DNA from: JAXDTI01 sp034090045
GTDB lineage: Bacteria > Actinomycetota > Actinomycetes > Actinomycetales > Actinomycetaceae
NCBI GenBank assembly: GCA_034090045.1
Contig: JAXDTI010000006.1
Coordinates: 61,219-125,218 of the forward strand
Direction of reading: 5' to 3'
DNA length: 64,000 nt
Both the position numbers and the translations under genes were made by a program. This document shows, in pieces, positions 41,902 through 50,839 of this stretch. Below the pieces are notes generated by a model. That model was not told the DNA's origin. It ran no database searches and saw nothing but the letters and a program-made list of their open reading frames with translations. Position 1 is the first letter of the stretch, and the number at the start of each line of letters is the position of its first letter.

Positions 41902-43482
41902 ATGGTTGTGGCGAATAATAAACAGGCCCCCATCGAGGGCGGACGCCAAGTATGGGCGTCTCAAACTGGATTCATACTCGCGGCAATCGGGTCCGCAATC
42001 GGCCTGGGAAACATTTGGCGTTTCCCGGGTGTTGCCTACACTAACGGCGGTGGCGCGTTCCTGGTTCCCTACCTGGTGGCGTTGCTGTTTGCAGGTATCC
42101 CGATCCTCTTTTTGGACTATGCGATCGGGCATCGCTACCGCGGTTCCGCTCCGCTGGCGTTGCGCCGAATGAACAAAAAGTTCGAGTGGGTGGGCTGGTG
42201 GCAGGTGCTCATCAGCTTCATAATCATGATCTACTACGCCGTGATTATCGGCTGGGCAATCATGTTCATCTACTATTCGGTGGGGGAGCAGTGGGGTGAG
42301 GACACCCCCGGGTTCTTCGCGGGCTCGTTCCTGCACCTGCCTGATGTCGAATCACAGGCGTTCTCTTTGCAACCGGTTTGGCATATTCTGATTCCGGTCG
42401 CAATCGTGTGGTTGGCGATCATCTTTATAATCTCCCGAGGTGTCAGTCACGGTATTGAGCGTGCAAACAAGGTGTTCATCCCGCTGCTGGTCGTGATCTT
42501 CGTGATTATGGTCGGTCGGGCACTCTTCCTGCCTGGCGCATTGGATGGTCTGAACCAGTTCTTTACCCCGAACTGGGGGGCGCTCGCGGACTACAAGGTT
42601 TGGCTGGCGGCTTTCTCACAAATCTTTTTCTCGCTTTCGGTGGCTTTCGGAATCATGTTGACCTACGCGTCCTATCTGCCGAAGAACTCGAACCTGACTG
42701 GCACCGGTCTGGTCGCGGGTTTTGCGAACTCCTCTTTTGAGATTCTCGCCGGTATCGGTGTGTTCGCTACTCTCGGTTTCATGGCTGCCCAGCAGGGCAT
42801 GACGATCGCTGAATACGGCGAGAACGCGGGTTTGACCGGTGTCGGTCTGGCTTTCATGACTTTCCCGGCAATCATTTCGCAAATGCCTGGCGGATCGCTC
42901 TTCGGCGTGCTGTTCTTCGCTTCCCTGGTGTTGGCGGGCATCACCTCGTTACTGAGTTTGATGCAGGTGGTTACCGGTGCCATGGAAGATAAGTTTGGCT
43001 GGTCGACGGCGAGATCCTCTTGGATTGTTGGTATCGTGTCGATGCTTTTCTCGGTACTGTTCTTCGCGGCAACCACCGGGTTGAATATTCTGGATATTGT
43101 CGATAACTTCATCAACAACATCGGCGTGGTTTCTTCCGCTGTCATGATGACTCTCGCTGTCTCGCTGGTGGCGCGAAACACCGGTACCTTGCGGCGCCAC
43201 CTGAATAAGTATTCGACAGTGAAAATGCCGAAAGCGTGGGAGTGGTTGGTTGGCTATATCCTGCCGATTGTGCTGCTATTCATGATGGCGACTACCGCTA
43301 TTGACCTTGTGAAGAACGGCTACGGCGGCTATCCGAACTGGCTGGTCACGGTATTCGGTTGGGGTTCGATTGTCCTCGGCCTGGTGGTCGCGGCAGTGTT
43401 CACGGCTATGAAATGGAAGACGATTCCAGACGGTTTTGATGCCGAGTTGGAACACGCGCTCGACGAAGGGCAGGTGAAGTGA
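41902..43482 (+). CDS. metP: Sodium-dependent amino-acid importer, NSS family (MetP-like)
   Basis: A 526-residue secondary transporter of the neurotransmitter:sodium symporter family. Helix 1 shows the family motif ASQTGFILAAIGSAIGLGNIWRFP, whose unwound part binds substrate and sodium. About eleven more helices follow. Because the MetS-like small subunit gene lies just downstream, the closest described system is MetPS of Corynebacterium, which imports methionine and alanine; that substrate is inferred. The ATG at 41902 after GAAAGGA is chosen; the open frame starting at 41773 overlaps uppS and would add a non-family extension. Confidence 0.9.
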   Translation: MVVANNKQAPIEGGRQVWASQTGFILAAIGSAIGLGNIWRFPGVAYTNGGGAFLVPYLVALLFAGIPILFLDYAIGHRYRGSAPLALRRMNKKFEWVGWWQVLISFIIMIYYAVIIGWAIMFIYYSVGEQWGEDTPGFFAGSFLHLPDVESQAFSLQPVWHILIPVAIVWLAIIFIISRGVSHGIERANKVFIPLLVVIFVIMVGRALFLPGALDGLNQFFTPNWGALADYKVWLAAFSQIFFSLSVAFGIMLTYASYLPKNSNLTGTGLVAGFANSSFEILAGIGVFATLGFMAAQQGMTIAEYGENAGLTGVGLAFMTFPAIISQMPGGSLFGVLFFASLVLAGITSLLSLMQVVTGAMEDKFGWSTARSSWIVGIVSMLFSVLFFAATTGLNILDIVDNFINNIGVVSSAVMMTLAVSLVARNTGTLRRHLNKYSTVKMPKAWEWLVGYILPIVLLFMMATTAIDLVKNGYGGYPNWLVTVFGWGSIVLGLVVAAVFTAMKWKTIPDGFDAELEHALDEGQVK

Positions 43483-43483
43483 A

Positions 43484-43636
43484 ATGACTCCCGAAGCGAT
43501 TATTCTGATGGTGATTTCAATCCTGGTGATTTGGGGTGGCTTGGTGGCCTCTATCGTGGCGTTGAACACCATGACCGCGCCACAGTATCCCGGTTACTCT
43601 CAGGATGTCTCTGGCGATAACCCCCAGACGGAATAA
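43484..43636 (+). CDS. metS: MetS-like small subunit of NSS importer
   Basis: A 50-residue protein, too short for usual gene-calling cut-offs. It starts MTPEAIILMVISILVIWGGL, with a single membrane helix (residues about 5-29), followed by a short polar tail rich in Asp, Gln and Pro. Position directly after the NSS transporter (start one base after its stop), size and the opening TPEAIxxM match the MetS subunit that Corynebacterium MetP needs for activity. The upstream metP end provides AGGTGAAG as the ribosome site. Confidence 0.85.
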   Translation: MTPEAIILMVISILVIWGGLVASIVALNTMTAPQYPGYSQDVSGDNPQTE

Positions 43637-43657
43637 GTAACCGAATTGTGGTATAGG

Positions 43658-43688
43658 CCGCCCCGCTGCACCCGGTGTGGCGGGGCGG
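43658..43688. terminator. Bidirectional terminator between metS and sbcC
   Basis: CCGCCCCGC at 43658-43666 and GCGGGGCGG at 43680-43688 pair perfectly; the stem can be extended with flanking bases. It lies between convergent genes, five bases before the sbcC stop. Confidence 0.75.
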
Positions 43689-43692
43689 TTAC

Positions 43693-46600
43693 CTATGCCC
43701 GGATTGTCAGGGTAGATCCTTTACGGTCAGCCATTTTCGTAACTACCACCTGGTTCGGGATCTGCCCCTGGAGCGCTCCCACATGCGAGATTATTCCAAC
43801 TGTGCGTCCTCCCGCGTGCCCGGTCAGGGTGTCGAGCACCAATTCCAGGTTCTCAGAATCCAGATTTCCGAAGCCCTCGTCGATGAGTAGCGTGCCTATA
43901 TCTATGCCACCGGCTTCGGAGGAAACCACCTCGACAAGCGCCAGCGATAGTGCCAGCGAACAGTAGAACCTTTCTCCACCGGACATCGTGTAGGTGTATC
44001 GGGTGGCTTCGGCATCGTCACACTCATAGTCCCTTATCAATAACGAGAGTGCCTGATTGCCGGCGCGGGTGCCATCGGAGTCGCCGCGCACCAACTCGTA
44101 GCGACCATTTGATATAACACGTAGTCTTTCGTTTGCCACATTCAAAACCTGGTCGAAACGGGAGAGCAGCACCCAGGTGGCGAGCGGGGGATTGTTCCCG
44201 CCGGTTTTCTCTCCCCGGTCATTTACGGTGGGCTTACGTCCCGTCGCCACCTGCTGCAATTGCGATAGTTCCGCGAGCCGGAGCTGCAACTTCGCTTGTG
44301 ACTTTATAGCTCTAGCCAGAGCCTTTTCGTCATTTTCCAGGTTCGCATATAGCGCCTCAGCACCGTTGAAATCTTTCGTACGAGCTGCTGTAATAGCCTG
44401 CTGTTGTTGCAATTGTTCGTCGAGAATCTGCGTATCAGGTAGCTCGATTTCTGCGTATTCTTTGTTTTCAGCCAGTTGTTCTCGCGCGTTACGCAGATCG
44501 GCTTCATAGGTACTGATCTGTGCGGCGAGCTTCAAATCTGCCAGTGCAGATTTTACTTCTGAGGCATCCTTAAACGGTGATTCAGCTAGTGCCATGTTCC
44601 AGGTTTTCTCGGCATCTCTCAGGCGTGTGTCGTCTGCAGCACGATGCGCTTCTAACAGTTTGTTTAACTCTTGGCTCTGATTTTGCAGTGCCGATATTCG
44701 CTCTCGCATGTTCGGATACTCACCGCACCACTTTTTCAAAGACTCAGCTAGTTTTTCGGTTGACGCTTTCGCGTCAGCGGTATTTTCCGCTAGGGTTTCT
44801 ACACTGTGCCGCTGAACCAGCAGGGCTTCGTGAGCCGCTGCCTGCTCGGTAGCGTCTTTCTCAATAACTGCCGCGAGCTTATCTGCCTTATTTTTCAGTT
44901 CCTGCAATTTGGATATTTGTTCCTGAAATGCGTGAATATCGGGGCGTTCAGTATCTGGTTCCGCAGTGGCTTTACTACGTAACTTGGCGAGCTGTTTTTC
45001 AACCTCATTCAGATGCTGCACCGCTGTTGCTTCTGCTTCTTTTGATTTAACCAGTTGCGCCAGGGGGATGCCGGTTTCGCTCGGTTTTGCCGGTTTTGGG
45101 TGTTCCGTCGAGCCGCACACCGGGCAGGCTTCACTTTCTCTCAGATGTTCGGCTAGTGTTCCGGCTACGTCCCCGGACCAGCCGGCATAGTCGATACGGT
45201 GTTGCTGAGCGGCATCATCGGCAGCTTTTTTGGATCTGTGAAGTTCTGTAGTGAGCCTCTCTATCTCTGCCTGTTCGGCATTGAATCGATCCCACAAGCT
45301 GGACAGCTGTATCGCCTCCGGTAGTTTGTTTTGCAGCTCCTCCAACCGGGAATAGTCGGCTGCTTCCAGCTCAGAACGGTGTTTTAGCAGTTGCTTGTCG
45401 AGCCTTGCAATCAGCTCTTCACTGTCTTTCACGGCGTTTTGAGCGGCATCGAGTTTCCCACGTAACTGTGCCTGTTTCTCGGCGAGATGATCCAATTCGT
45501 CCTGTTCACTCAGGTGATCGTTCAAAAATCCGATTGTGCGTTCGGTTTCAGAAACCGAGTTGGCTACCTCGCTCAGAGAAGTTTCGTTTGCCAGCTGTTT
45601 TTGCAGTTTGTGTAGCTTCTTCTGGGCTTTCTCCAGTCCGCTTTTCTCGGTTTCCATCGCTGAAAGAACATCCCGCAGCTGATCTGCAAGCTGAGCGGAT
45701 TCGAACCGGTTTCGCAGTCCAGCGATTTCGGGTTCACGCTGAAGCAGCCCAGAAATTTTTAGCTGTGACTGCCGGTAGCGTTTATGTCCCTCGACTATCT
45801 GCTCTGCCTCCTGCTTTCGAGTTTGCGCCTCCGCTAGTTGTTTTGCTGCTTCTTCAGCGACTACACGCAATTCGTCAATCTTTTTGGCTGCTTTCTCAAC
45901 GAGTGCTTCTCCCCAGGAAACCGAAACTACTTCTGGAACCTCGATTTCGCTAGCCGTATTCTCGCTAAGCCCCATCAGCTTTAAAAAGCTTTGCCGTAAA
46001 TGTTCAGCATCCTGTCCGATACGTTGCAGCATCTCCTTGTCTTTACCGAGCTGCTCTTCAATGCTGGTTCGAATGCGCTCCTGCACTTCAGAATATATTT
46101 CAGTTCCGAAAATGCGCTGCAAAATTTTCTGCCTATCATCTGAACGGGCGCTCAAGAACCCATCAAAAGCTCCCTGTGGGAGCAGCACAGTTTGCTTGAA
46201 CTGTTCATAGGACAGTGGCAACAGAGCTGCCAACTCGTGTGCCACTTCCCGTAGTTTAGTGGCTATCGGTTCGCCTCTGCCGGCACTATCAGCCGATTCG
46301 ACATCTGGTAGTTTCACCAGTTCGGCACTCTCGCTACTCCACGTTCTGCCCTCGCCGCGAGTCTTCTTGCGCAGATATTTCAGCTCGCGATACACCTGAT
46401 AAATGCCGGAACTCACCTCGAAAACAACCGAAATCCAACTCTTCGTATCATCGTGGACGTATTGGGAACGCAACCGGGAACTGACAGTTTCTTCCTTACT
46501 GGCCTTTGTCTCGACAATCCAGGTTGTCGCTAACTTCCCGTAGAGCCCGTAGGTGAGTGCGTCAAGAATAGTGGATTTCCCGGCACCGTTGTCCCCAGTT

Positions 46601-46698
46601 ATTTGGAACAGACCGTCCGCACCAACCTCGTCAAAGTTGATACTGTATTCACCCGTGAAGGGACCGATAGCCCCGAAAGACAGTTTTACTATTCGCAT
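43693..46698 (-). CDS. sbcC: SbcC, SMC-like subunit of the SbcCD nuclease
   Basis: A 1001-residue ATPase that with SbcD cleaves hairpins and protein-blocked DNA ends. The N-terminal half of the head has Walker A GDNGAGKSTILDAL and a LPQGAFDGFLSAR motif. Two long coiled-coil arms meet at a zinc hook, CPVC at residues 525-528. The C-terminal head has the signature TMSGGERFYCSLALSLAL and Walker B TLLIDEGFGNLD with the catalytic Glu. Length and order are normal for the Rad50/SbcC family. It overlaps the sbcD end by ten bases and is translated after it. Confidence 0.95.
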   Translation of the reverse strand: MRIVKLSFGAIGPFTGEYSINFDEVGADGLFQITGDNGAGKSTILDALTYGLYGKLATTWIVETKASKEETVSSRLRSQYVHDDTKSWISVVFEVSSGIYQVYRELKYLRKKTRGEGRTWSSESAELVKLPDVESADSAGRGEPIATKLREVAHELAALLPLSYEQFKQTVLLPQGAFDGFLSARSDDRQKILQRIFGTEIYSEVQERIRTSIEEQLGKDKEMLQRIGQDAEHLRQSFLKLMGLSENTASEIEVPEVVSVSWGEALVEKAAKKIDELRVVAEEAAKQLAEAQTRKQEAEQIVEGHKRYRQSQLKISGLLQREPEIAGLRNRFESAQLADQLRDVLSAMETEKSGLEKAQKKLHKLQKQLANETSLSEVANSVSETERTIGFLNDHLSEQDELDHLAEKQAQLRGKLDAAQNAVKDSEELIARLDKQLLKHRSELEAADYSRLEELQNKLPEAIQLSSLWDRFNAEQAEIERLTTELHRSKKAADDAAQQHRIDYAGWSGDVAGTLAEHLRESEACPVCGSTEHPKPAKPSETGIPLAQLVKSKEAEATAVQHLNEVEKQLAKLRSKATAEPDTERPDIHAFQEQISKLQELKNKADKLAAVIEKDATEQAAAHEALLVQRHSVETLAENTADAKASTEKLAESLKKWCGEYPNMRERISALQNQSQELNKLLEAHRAADDTRLRDAEKTWNMALAESPFKDASEVKSALADLKLAAQISTYEADLRNAREQLAENKEYAEIELPDTQILDEQLQQQQAITAARTKDFNGAEALYANLENDEKALARAIKSQAKLQLRLAELSQLQQVATGRKPTVNDRGEKTGGNNPPLATWVLLSRFDQVLNVANERLRVISNGRYELVRGDSDGTRAGNQALSLLIRDYECDDAEATRYTYTMSGGERFYCSLALSLALVEVVSSEAGGIDIGTLLIDEGFGNLDSENLELVLDTLTGHAGGRTVGIISHVGALQGQIPNQVVVTKMADRKGSTLTIRA

Positions 46699-47849
46699 TT
46701 ACGCATCTCCTCGCTGTTCAAAATACCGTCCAAGAACTCCTGTTGGATCGCGCTCAACCCTCCCGTAAACCTTCCGAAAAAATCGTTTACTGTCTCCGGG
46801 ATACTCATCTGGTTGTATGTTGGCCCATCATTGTCGCCGACACGCAGCACTTGATGCTCCGGTTCGTGATGCACAGACAGCGGAAAGTTAAAATATGCTC
46901 TCAACTGCCGATTTAGGTTCAAGGGGCGTATATCGTCAGTGACGGTAATCTCCAGATAGTCATCCCGGTACTCTTCCATTTGCAACAGATCGTCGAGGTG
47001 ACCACGAATCCGAGACAGGCGATGCTCGGGTGTGATAGGCAACTCCGTGACCTCGCCGTCATCGAAAAGAACAACGGACTTTTGGTCTTTGGACTCCGAA
47101 AATGAAAAGGCCAGTGGTGAACCGCTGTAACGGATAGTCGGTTCGTCGGCGGCAGCATCACTACTGACGGAAATACTCTGTGGGCGGTGAAGGTGCCCGA
47201 GTGCCACATAATCAACCCCCGGAATCTTGAAACTAGCGGCAGCAACATTATCCAGCCCACCGACAGTGATGTTGCGTTCAGATTCGCTGGCTTGCCCGCC
47301 AGTAGCAAAAAGGTGCGCGGTCACCACAACATTCTCACCTGCAGCTGGGGGATTTATCTGAAGATCATCACGAACTAACCCCAGCGCATAATCTGCTACC
47401 GCCTGGTGACTGCGTTCCACCTCGAAACCGGTATCCGGGTCAGAGAAGCGTTCCCGATACTCTCCCGGATCCAGGTAGGGCAGGGCATAAAGACGTCCTC
47501 CCGGAACCGCAAGTGGCTCCCCAGAACGCATCCCATCAGCACATATAGTTAGTCGATCACCCAGCTGGTCTGCCAGCCAGCCCAGCCGTACCGCTGAATC
47601 ATGGTTTCCTGCCGTCACTACCACCGGTACCTGTTCACAAAGCTTGTTCAAGACCTCAGACCCCAGTCGTACCGCCTCCACGCTGGGTACTCCCCGGTCA
47701 AAGAAATCTCCTGCCACCAGTACCCAATCCGGCTGGTATCGATGCGCATAGGTGTATAGCTGCGAGAAGAAATACCGGTGCTCGCTTGCCAGGTTCTGCC
47801 CGTGCAAGGTGCGCCCGATATGCCAATCAGATGTGTGTAAAAACCTCAT
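46689..47849 (-). CDS. sbcD: SbcD, nuclease subunit of SbcCD
   Basis: A 386-residue Mre11/SbcD-type metallophosphoesterase, the nuclease partner of SbcC. The metal-binding motifs are in order: MRFLHTSDWHIGRTLHG at the N-terminus, VAGDFFDRG, VTAGNHDS, VVTAHLF and VALGHLHRPQ. The C-terminal part, which caps the active site and contacts SbcC, has the usual IRPLNLNRQLRAYF segment. First gene of the sbcDC operon; a 144-base gap separates it from the divergent aroD. Confidence 0.95.
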   Translation of the reverse strand: MRFLHTSDWHIGRTLHGQNLASEHRYFFSQLYTYAHRYQPDWVLVAGDFFDRGVPSVEAVRLGSEVLNKLCEQVPVVVTAGNHDSAVRLGWLADQLGDRLTICADGMRSGEPLAVPGGRLYALPYLDPGEYRERFSDPDTGFEVERSHQAVADYALGLVRDDLQINPPAAGENVVVTAHLFATGGQASESERNITVGGLDNVAAASFKIPGVDYVALGHLHRPQSISVSSDAAADEPTIRYSGSPLAFSFSESKDQKSVVLFDDGEVTELPITPEHRLSRIRGHLDDLLQMEEYRDDYLEITVTDDIRPLNLNRQLRAYFNFPLSVHHEPEHQVLRVGDNDGPTYNQMSIPETVNDFFGRFTGGLSAIQQEFLDGILNSEEMRKCE

Positions 47850-47993
47850 GCTTCAACTCTAAAAGGAACCTCCTACTTTTTAAGTATGACCCAGTGTTTA
47901 CCCACTTCACAGGCGACTGCCATGCAGGTAACCAAAAAAATGTAGGAAGCTGCCGGTAGCCTATATAAAGAAGTTCTCAGACGGGAGAAAACA

Positions 47994-48773
47994 ATGGCAG
48001 CTTCAACTCGAATCGGCGAATGGGATTTTTCGGCCACACACCCGGCCACCGCGGTATCAGTAAGCGTCAGCGATATCGCCGCAGTCCCCGCTGCGGCGCG
48101 GCGCGTGTACCTGGCCGGAGCAGATATAGTCGAATGGCGACTAGACGCTCTCACCAGCCTAGATGCCTCGCAAATCGTGCAGACAGCCGGGCAGGTACTC
48201 ACTGACAGTGACGAACAGCCACTCATTCTCACCCTGCGAACCGCAATGGAAGGTGGTCAATTCGCTGGTGATGACTCGGAATACCGGCGAGCTATAGCTG
48301 ATTTGATCGACTATCTCGCCCCTGCTGCCACCCCTGCATACTCCGACACCGGCAGCGAAGAGCCCGACGATTTGCCGATAATTCTGGACATAGAGGACGC
48401 TCGTGCCGGAACAGAAATTCATCGTGCCGCGGCAGCGGGGATTCACACCGTCGCTTCTCAGCATCTGTTTTATGGCAGCCACAGCCAAAGTGAACTAGAG
48501 AGAGCCCTGATTGCCCTCACCGAATCCGGTGCTGAAATCGTCAAGCTTGCTGTGATGTCCAATAATGAAGCAGATACCGACGCGTTACTAGCTGCCACTG
48601 CCACGGTCGCAAAAACCGTTGAATGCCCGCTCATAACCATGTCAATGGGGGAGGCCGGTCGCCGCTCCCGTATCGATGGATACAAATACGGTTCGGCGCT
48701 CACCTTCGCCTATCTCGATGAACCCTCAGCCCCGGGACAGCCACCCCTGACCGAGCTGCTCGCCACCCGATAA
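47994..48773 (+). CDS. aroD: Type I 3-dehydroquinate dehydratase
   Basis: Third step of the shikimate pathway, dehydrating 3-dehydroquinate through a Schiff base. The 259-residue TIM barrel has ADIVEWRLDAL with the Glu and Arg that hold the substrate, TLRTAMEGGQF, the catalytic His in ASQHLF, and the Schiff-base Lys in EIVKLAVM. MSMGEAGRRSRIDGYKYGSALTFA is the closing motif. Most actinobacteria use the unrelated type II enzyme; type I is less common there. aroA lies 2 kb away on the other strand. Confidence 0.92.
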   Translation: MAASTRIGEWDFSATHPATAVSVSVSDIAAVPAAARRVYLAGADIVEWRLDALTSLDASQIVQTAGQVLTDSDEQPLILTLRTAMEGGQFAGDDSEYRRAIADLIDYLAPAATPAYSDTGSEEPDDLPIILDIEDARAGTEIHRAAAAGIHTVASQHLFYGSHSQSELERALIALTESGAEIVKLAVMSNNEADTDALLAATATVAKTVECPLITMSMGEAGRRSRIDGYKYGSALTFAYLDEPSAPGQPPLTELLATR

Positions 48774-48781
48774 ACCCGGAA

Positions 48782-49600
48782 TCAACCGATCCGCGCCAAC
48801 ACCGCGTCGTGCAGCGCACCATTACTCGCCAGGGCATTTCCGCTCCACGGGCCGGGACTTCCATCCAGTCCGGTAAAGGTTCCCCCTGCCGCAGTGACAA
48901 CCGGCACCAGAGCCGCCATGTCATAGAGGTTCAGTTCCGGCTCGGCGGCAAAGTCTACTGCCCCCTCGGCAACCAGCATATAAGAGTAGAAATCTCCATA
49001 GGCGCGACACCGCCAAATACTCATGCATAGTTCTTTCAAACGATCCAGACGCCCGAGCTCCTGCCATCCCCCTGGGGAGGCAAAGGATGCTGAAGCATCA
49101 CCCAGACTACTCACCCCGGATACTTTAAGCCGGCGTGGATTTCCGGCTCGGGCTGCGGCTATACCGCAATAATCGGTATAGGCCACCGCAGCACCTGCAG
49201 CGGGCAAAGCACCCCACCAGCGCCTGCCGAGCGCCGGTGCAGAAACCACGCCGATAATCAGGTTTGCCTGTACCTGCAATGCAATCAGGGTCGCCCAGAT
49301 TGGTACACCGCGTAAATAGTTCTTGGTGCCATCAATCGGGTCAATAATCCAGCGCCTCCCGTTTGGTGATGCCGGCATCCGCGCGGCGTTGCCGCCGCCT
49401 TCCTCGCCATAGACTTCGTCTCCCGGGCGTTCAGCCGCAATCAGTTCCCTTAGCTTTGTCTCCACAGCTCGGTCGGCATCGGTGACCGGGGTCATGTCAG
49501 GTTTTTTTTCTACATGCAGGTCAGTGTCGTGGAAACGCCGTAGGCTCAACTGGTCTGCCGCCTCGGCTAGGCGCAATGCGAACTCCAAATCCTCGTTCAT
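48782..49600 (-). CDS. hisN: Inositol-monophosphatase-family phosphatase, probably histidinol-phosphatase
   Basis: A 272-residue magnesium-dependent phosphatase. The lithium-sensitive phosphatase motifs are VTDADRAVE, YGEEGGGN, IIDPIDGTKNYLRGVPIWATLIAL and ELNLYDMAALVPVVTAAGG. The N-terminal EDLEFALRLAEAADQLSLRRF and KPDMTPVTDADRAVE follow the actinobacterial HisN sequence as I remember it, hence the symbol; inositol monophosphatase is the alternative. The ATG at 49600 fits the family better than the in-frame ATG at 49630. Its stop is nine bases from the convergent aroD stop. Confidence 0.8.
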   Translation of the reverse strand: MNEDLEFALRLAEAADQLSLRRFHDTDLHVEKKPDMTPVTDADRAVETKLRELIAAERPGDEVYGEEGGGNAARMPASPNGRRWIIDPIDGTKNYLRGVPIWATLIALQVQANLIIGVVSAPALGRRWWGALPAAGAAVAYTDYCGIAAARAGNPRRLKVSGVSSLGDASASFASPGGWQELGRLDRLKELCMSIWRCRAYGDFYSYMLVAEGAVDFAAEPELNLYDMAALVPVVTAAGGTFTGLDGSPGPWSGNALASNGALHDAVLARIG

Positions 49601-49792
49601 GTATTCAGGATATCGGTGCTGGGCGTGCATAACTCTGGTGATTTTGACGGTTAGTGGTTATTTTCGGCTGTTTTGGCGCGTTTTTTCCTGGGTTATGCAC
49701 GGTTCGGGAGACGGGGCAGACCTCAGGGTGGGGCGGATGAGGGCAGGAGTAGCAGGACAGGGCGCTGAGACAGCGGTGGGACAGGGGTGAGT

Positions 49793-50839
49793 TCAGCCCT
49801 GTCGGGAGCGCAGCAGCCTCCGAAAGGAGTCCAGGCGTTCCCGCGCGTGCGGCTCGCTGTTTTGGGCATCTTCAGCCCAGGTATCCAGAGCACAGCCTAT
49901 CGAGAGGTGGTCGCAAAGTTTCGGGCATTCTAGTGCCGCTTTCTGCAGGTCAGGGAAACCAGCCAAAATATCTGCGGTATTCACGTGACTCAGCCCGAAA
50001 GAACGCACACCCGGAGTGTCAATGATGGCACCGGTATTCGCTCTCTTCGATCCAGGTAGTGTGAACATTCGCGCGTTCGTGGAGGTGTGTCGCCCCCGCC
50101 CTGTCACCGAGTTTACCTCGCCGGTTTCTCGCCGGGCATCCGGTACCAGCAGGTTCACTAGCGTGGATTTACCCACTCCGGAATGCCCAACCATGACGGT
50201 GACCTCACCGGCAAGTCTCGTACGCAGCCGGTCGATGGAGGTTTGATCCGACACCGACACCACCAGTGCCTGAACGCCTAACGGTTCATAGGCTTCCATT
50301 AGTTCAGTGGCATCAGCTAAATCCGATTTGGTCAGCACTAACAGCGGTTGGATTCCCTCGGAATAGGCTGCAACCAGACAGCGGTCAATCATGCGTGGTC
50401 GCGGTTCGGGGTCTGCGAGTGCGGTGATTATCGCCATCTGTGTGACATTGGCGACCATGACGCGCTCGACAGCGCCTCCTTCAGAGTCATCACGAGAGCG
50501 CCGCAATTCGCTGATGCGCTGCTGTATTTGCACGATTCGTGCAAGTGTTCCTTCTCGCCCCGATATGTCACCTGAAACTCGGACTCGGTCGCCTATAACG
50601 ACTGAACGATGCGGTAATTCTTTGGCTTTTACGCAGTTTAAAACGGTTTTTTCGGAGGTTTCTGTGGCGAGAGTCACCCGGTAGCGACCCCGATCCAGAG
50701 CTGTCACTGTTCCAATGGGCAGAGCCGAATAGTCGGGTCTGACCTTTGTGCGTGCCCGCGATCCACGCCCCGGACGCACATGCACCCGCGGGTCGTCGGT
50801 GCCGATGTCTCTCCTGTTCACGCAAGCATTTTCTGCCAT
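49793..50839 (-). CDS. rsgA: Ribosome small-subunit-dependent GTPase A
   Basis: A circularly permuted GTPase that helps mature and proof-read the 30S subunit. The 348-residue protein has a basic N-terminus (VRPGRGSRARTKVRP), an OB domain, then GTPase motifs in permuted order: G4 LVLTKSDL, G1 GHSGVGKSTLV and G3 DTPGVRSFG. The C-terminal zinc site is CPKLCDHLSIGC. The start overlaps the end of aroA by 22 bases; the family allows several starts here. A short hairpin at 49780-49803 overlaps its stop. Confidence 0.93.
   Translation of the reverse strand: MAENACVNRRDIGTDDPRVHVRPGRGSRARTKVRPDYSALPIGTVTALDRGRYRVTLATETSEKTVLNCVKAKELPHRSVVIGDRVRVSGDISGREGTLARIVQIQQRISELRRSRDDSEGGAVERVMVANVTQMAIITALADPEPRPRMIDRCLVAAYSEGIQPLLVLTKSDLADATELMEAYEPLGVQALVVSVSDQTSIDRLRTRLAGEVTVMVGHSGVGKSTLVNLLVPDARRETGEVNSVTGRGRHTSTNARMFTLPGSKRANTGAIIDTPGVRSFGLSHVNTADILAGFPDLQKAALECPKLCDHLSIGCALDTWAEDAQNSEPHARERLDSFRRLLRSRQG

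Noticed and set aside
49631..49792. G-rich gap between hisN-like and rsgA as a possible small gene or RNA
   Set aside because: No frame with a start and ribosome site looks coding; only a short hairpin (49780-49803) near the rsgA stop is visible.
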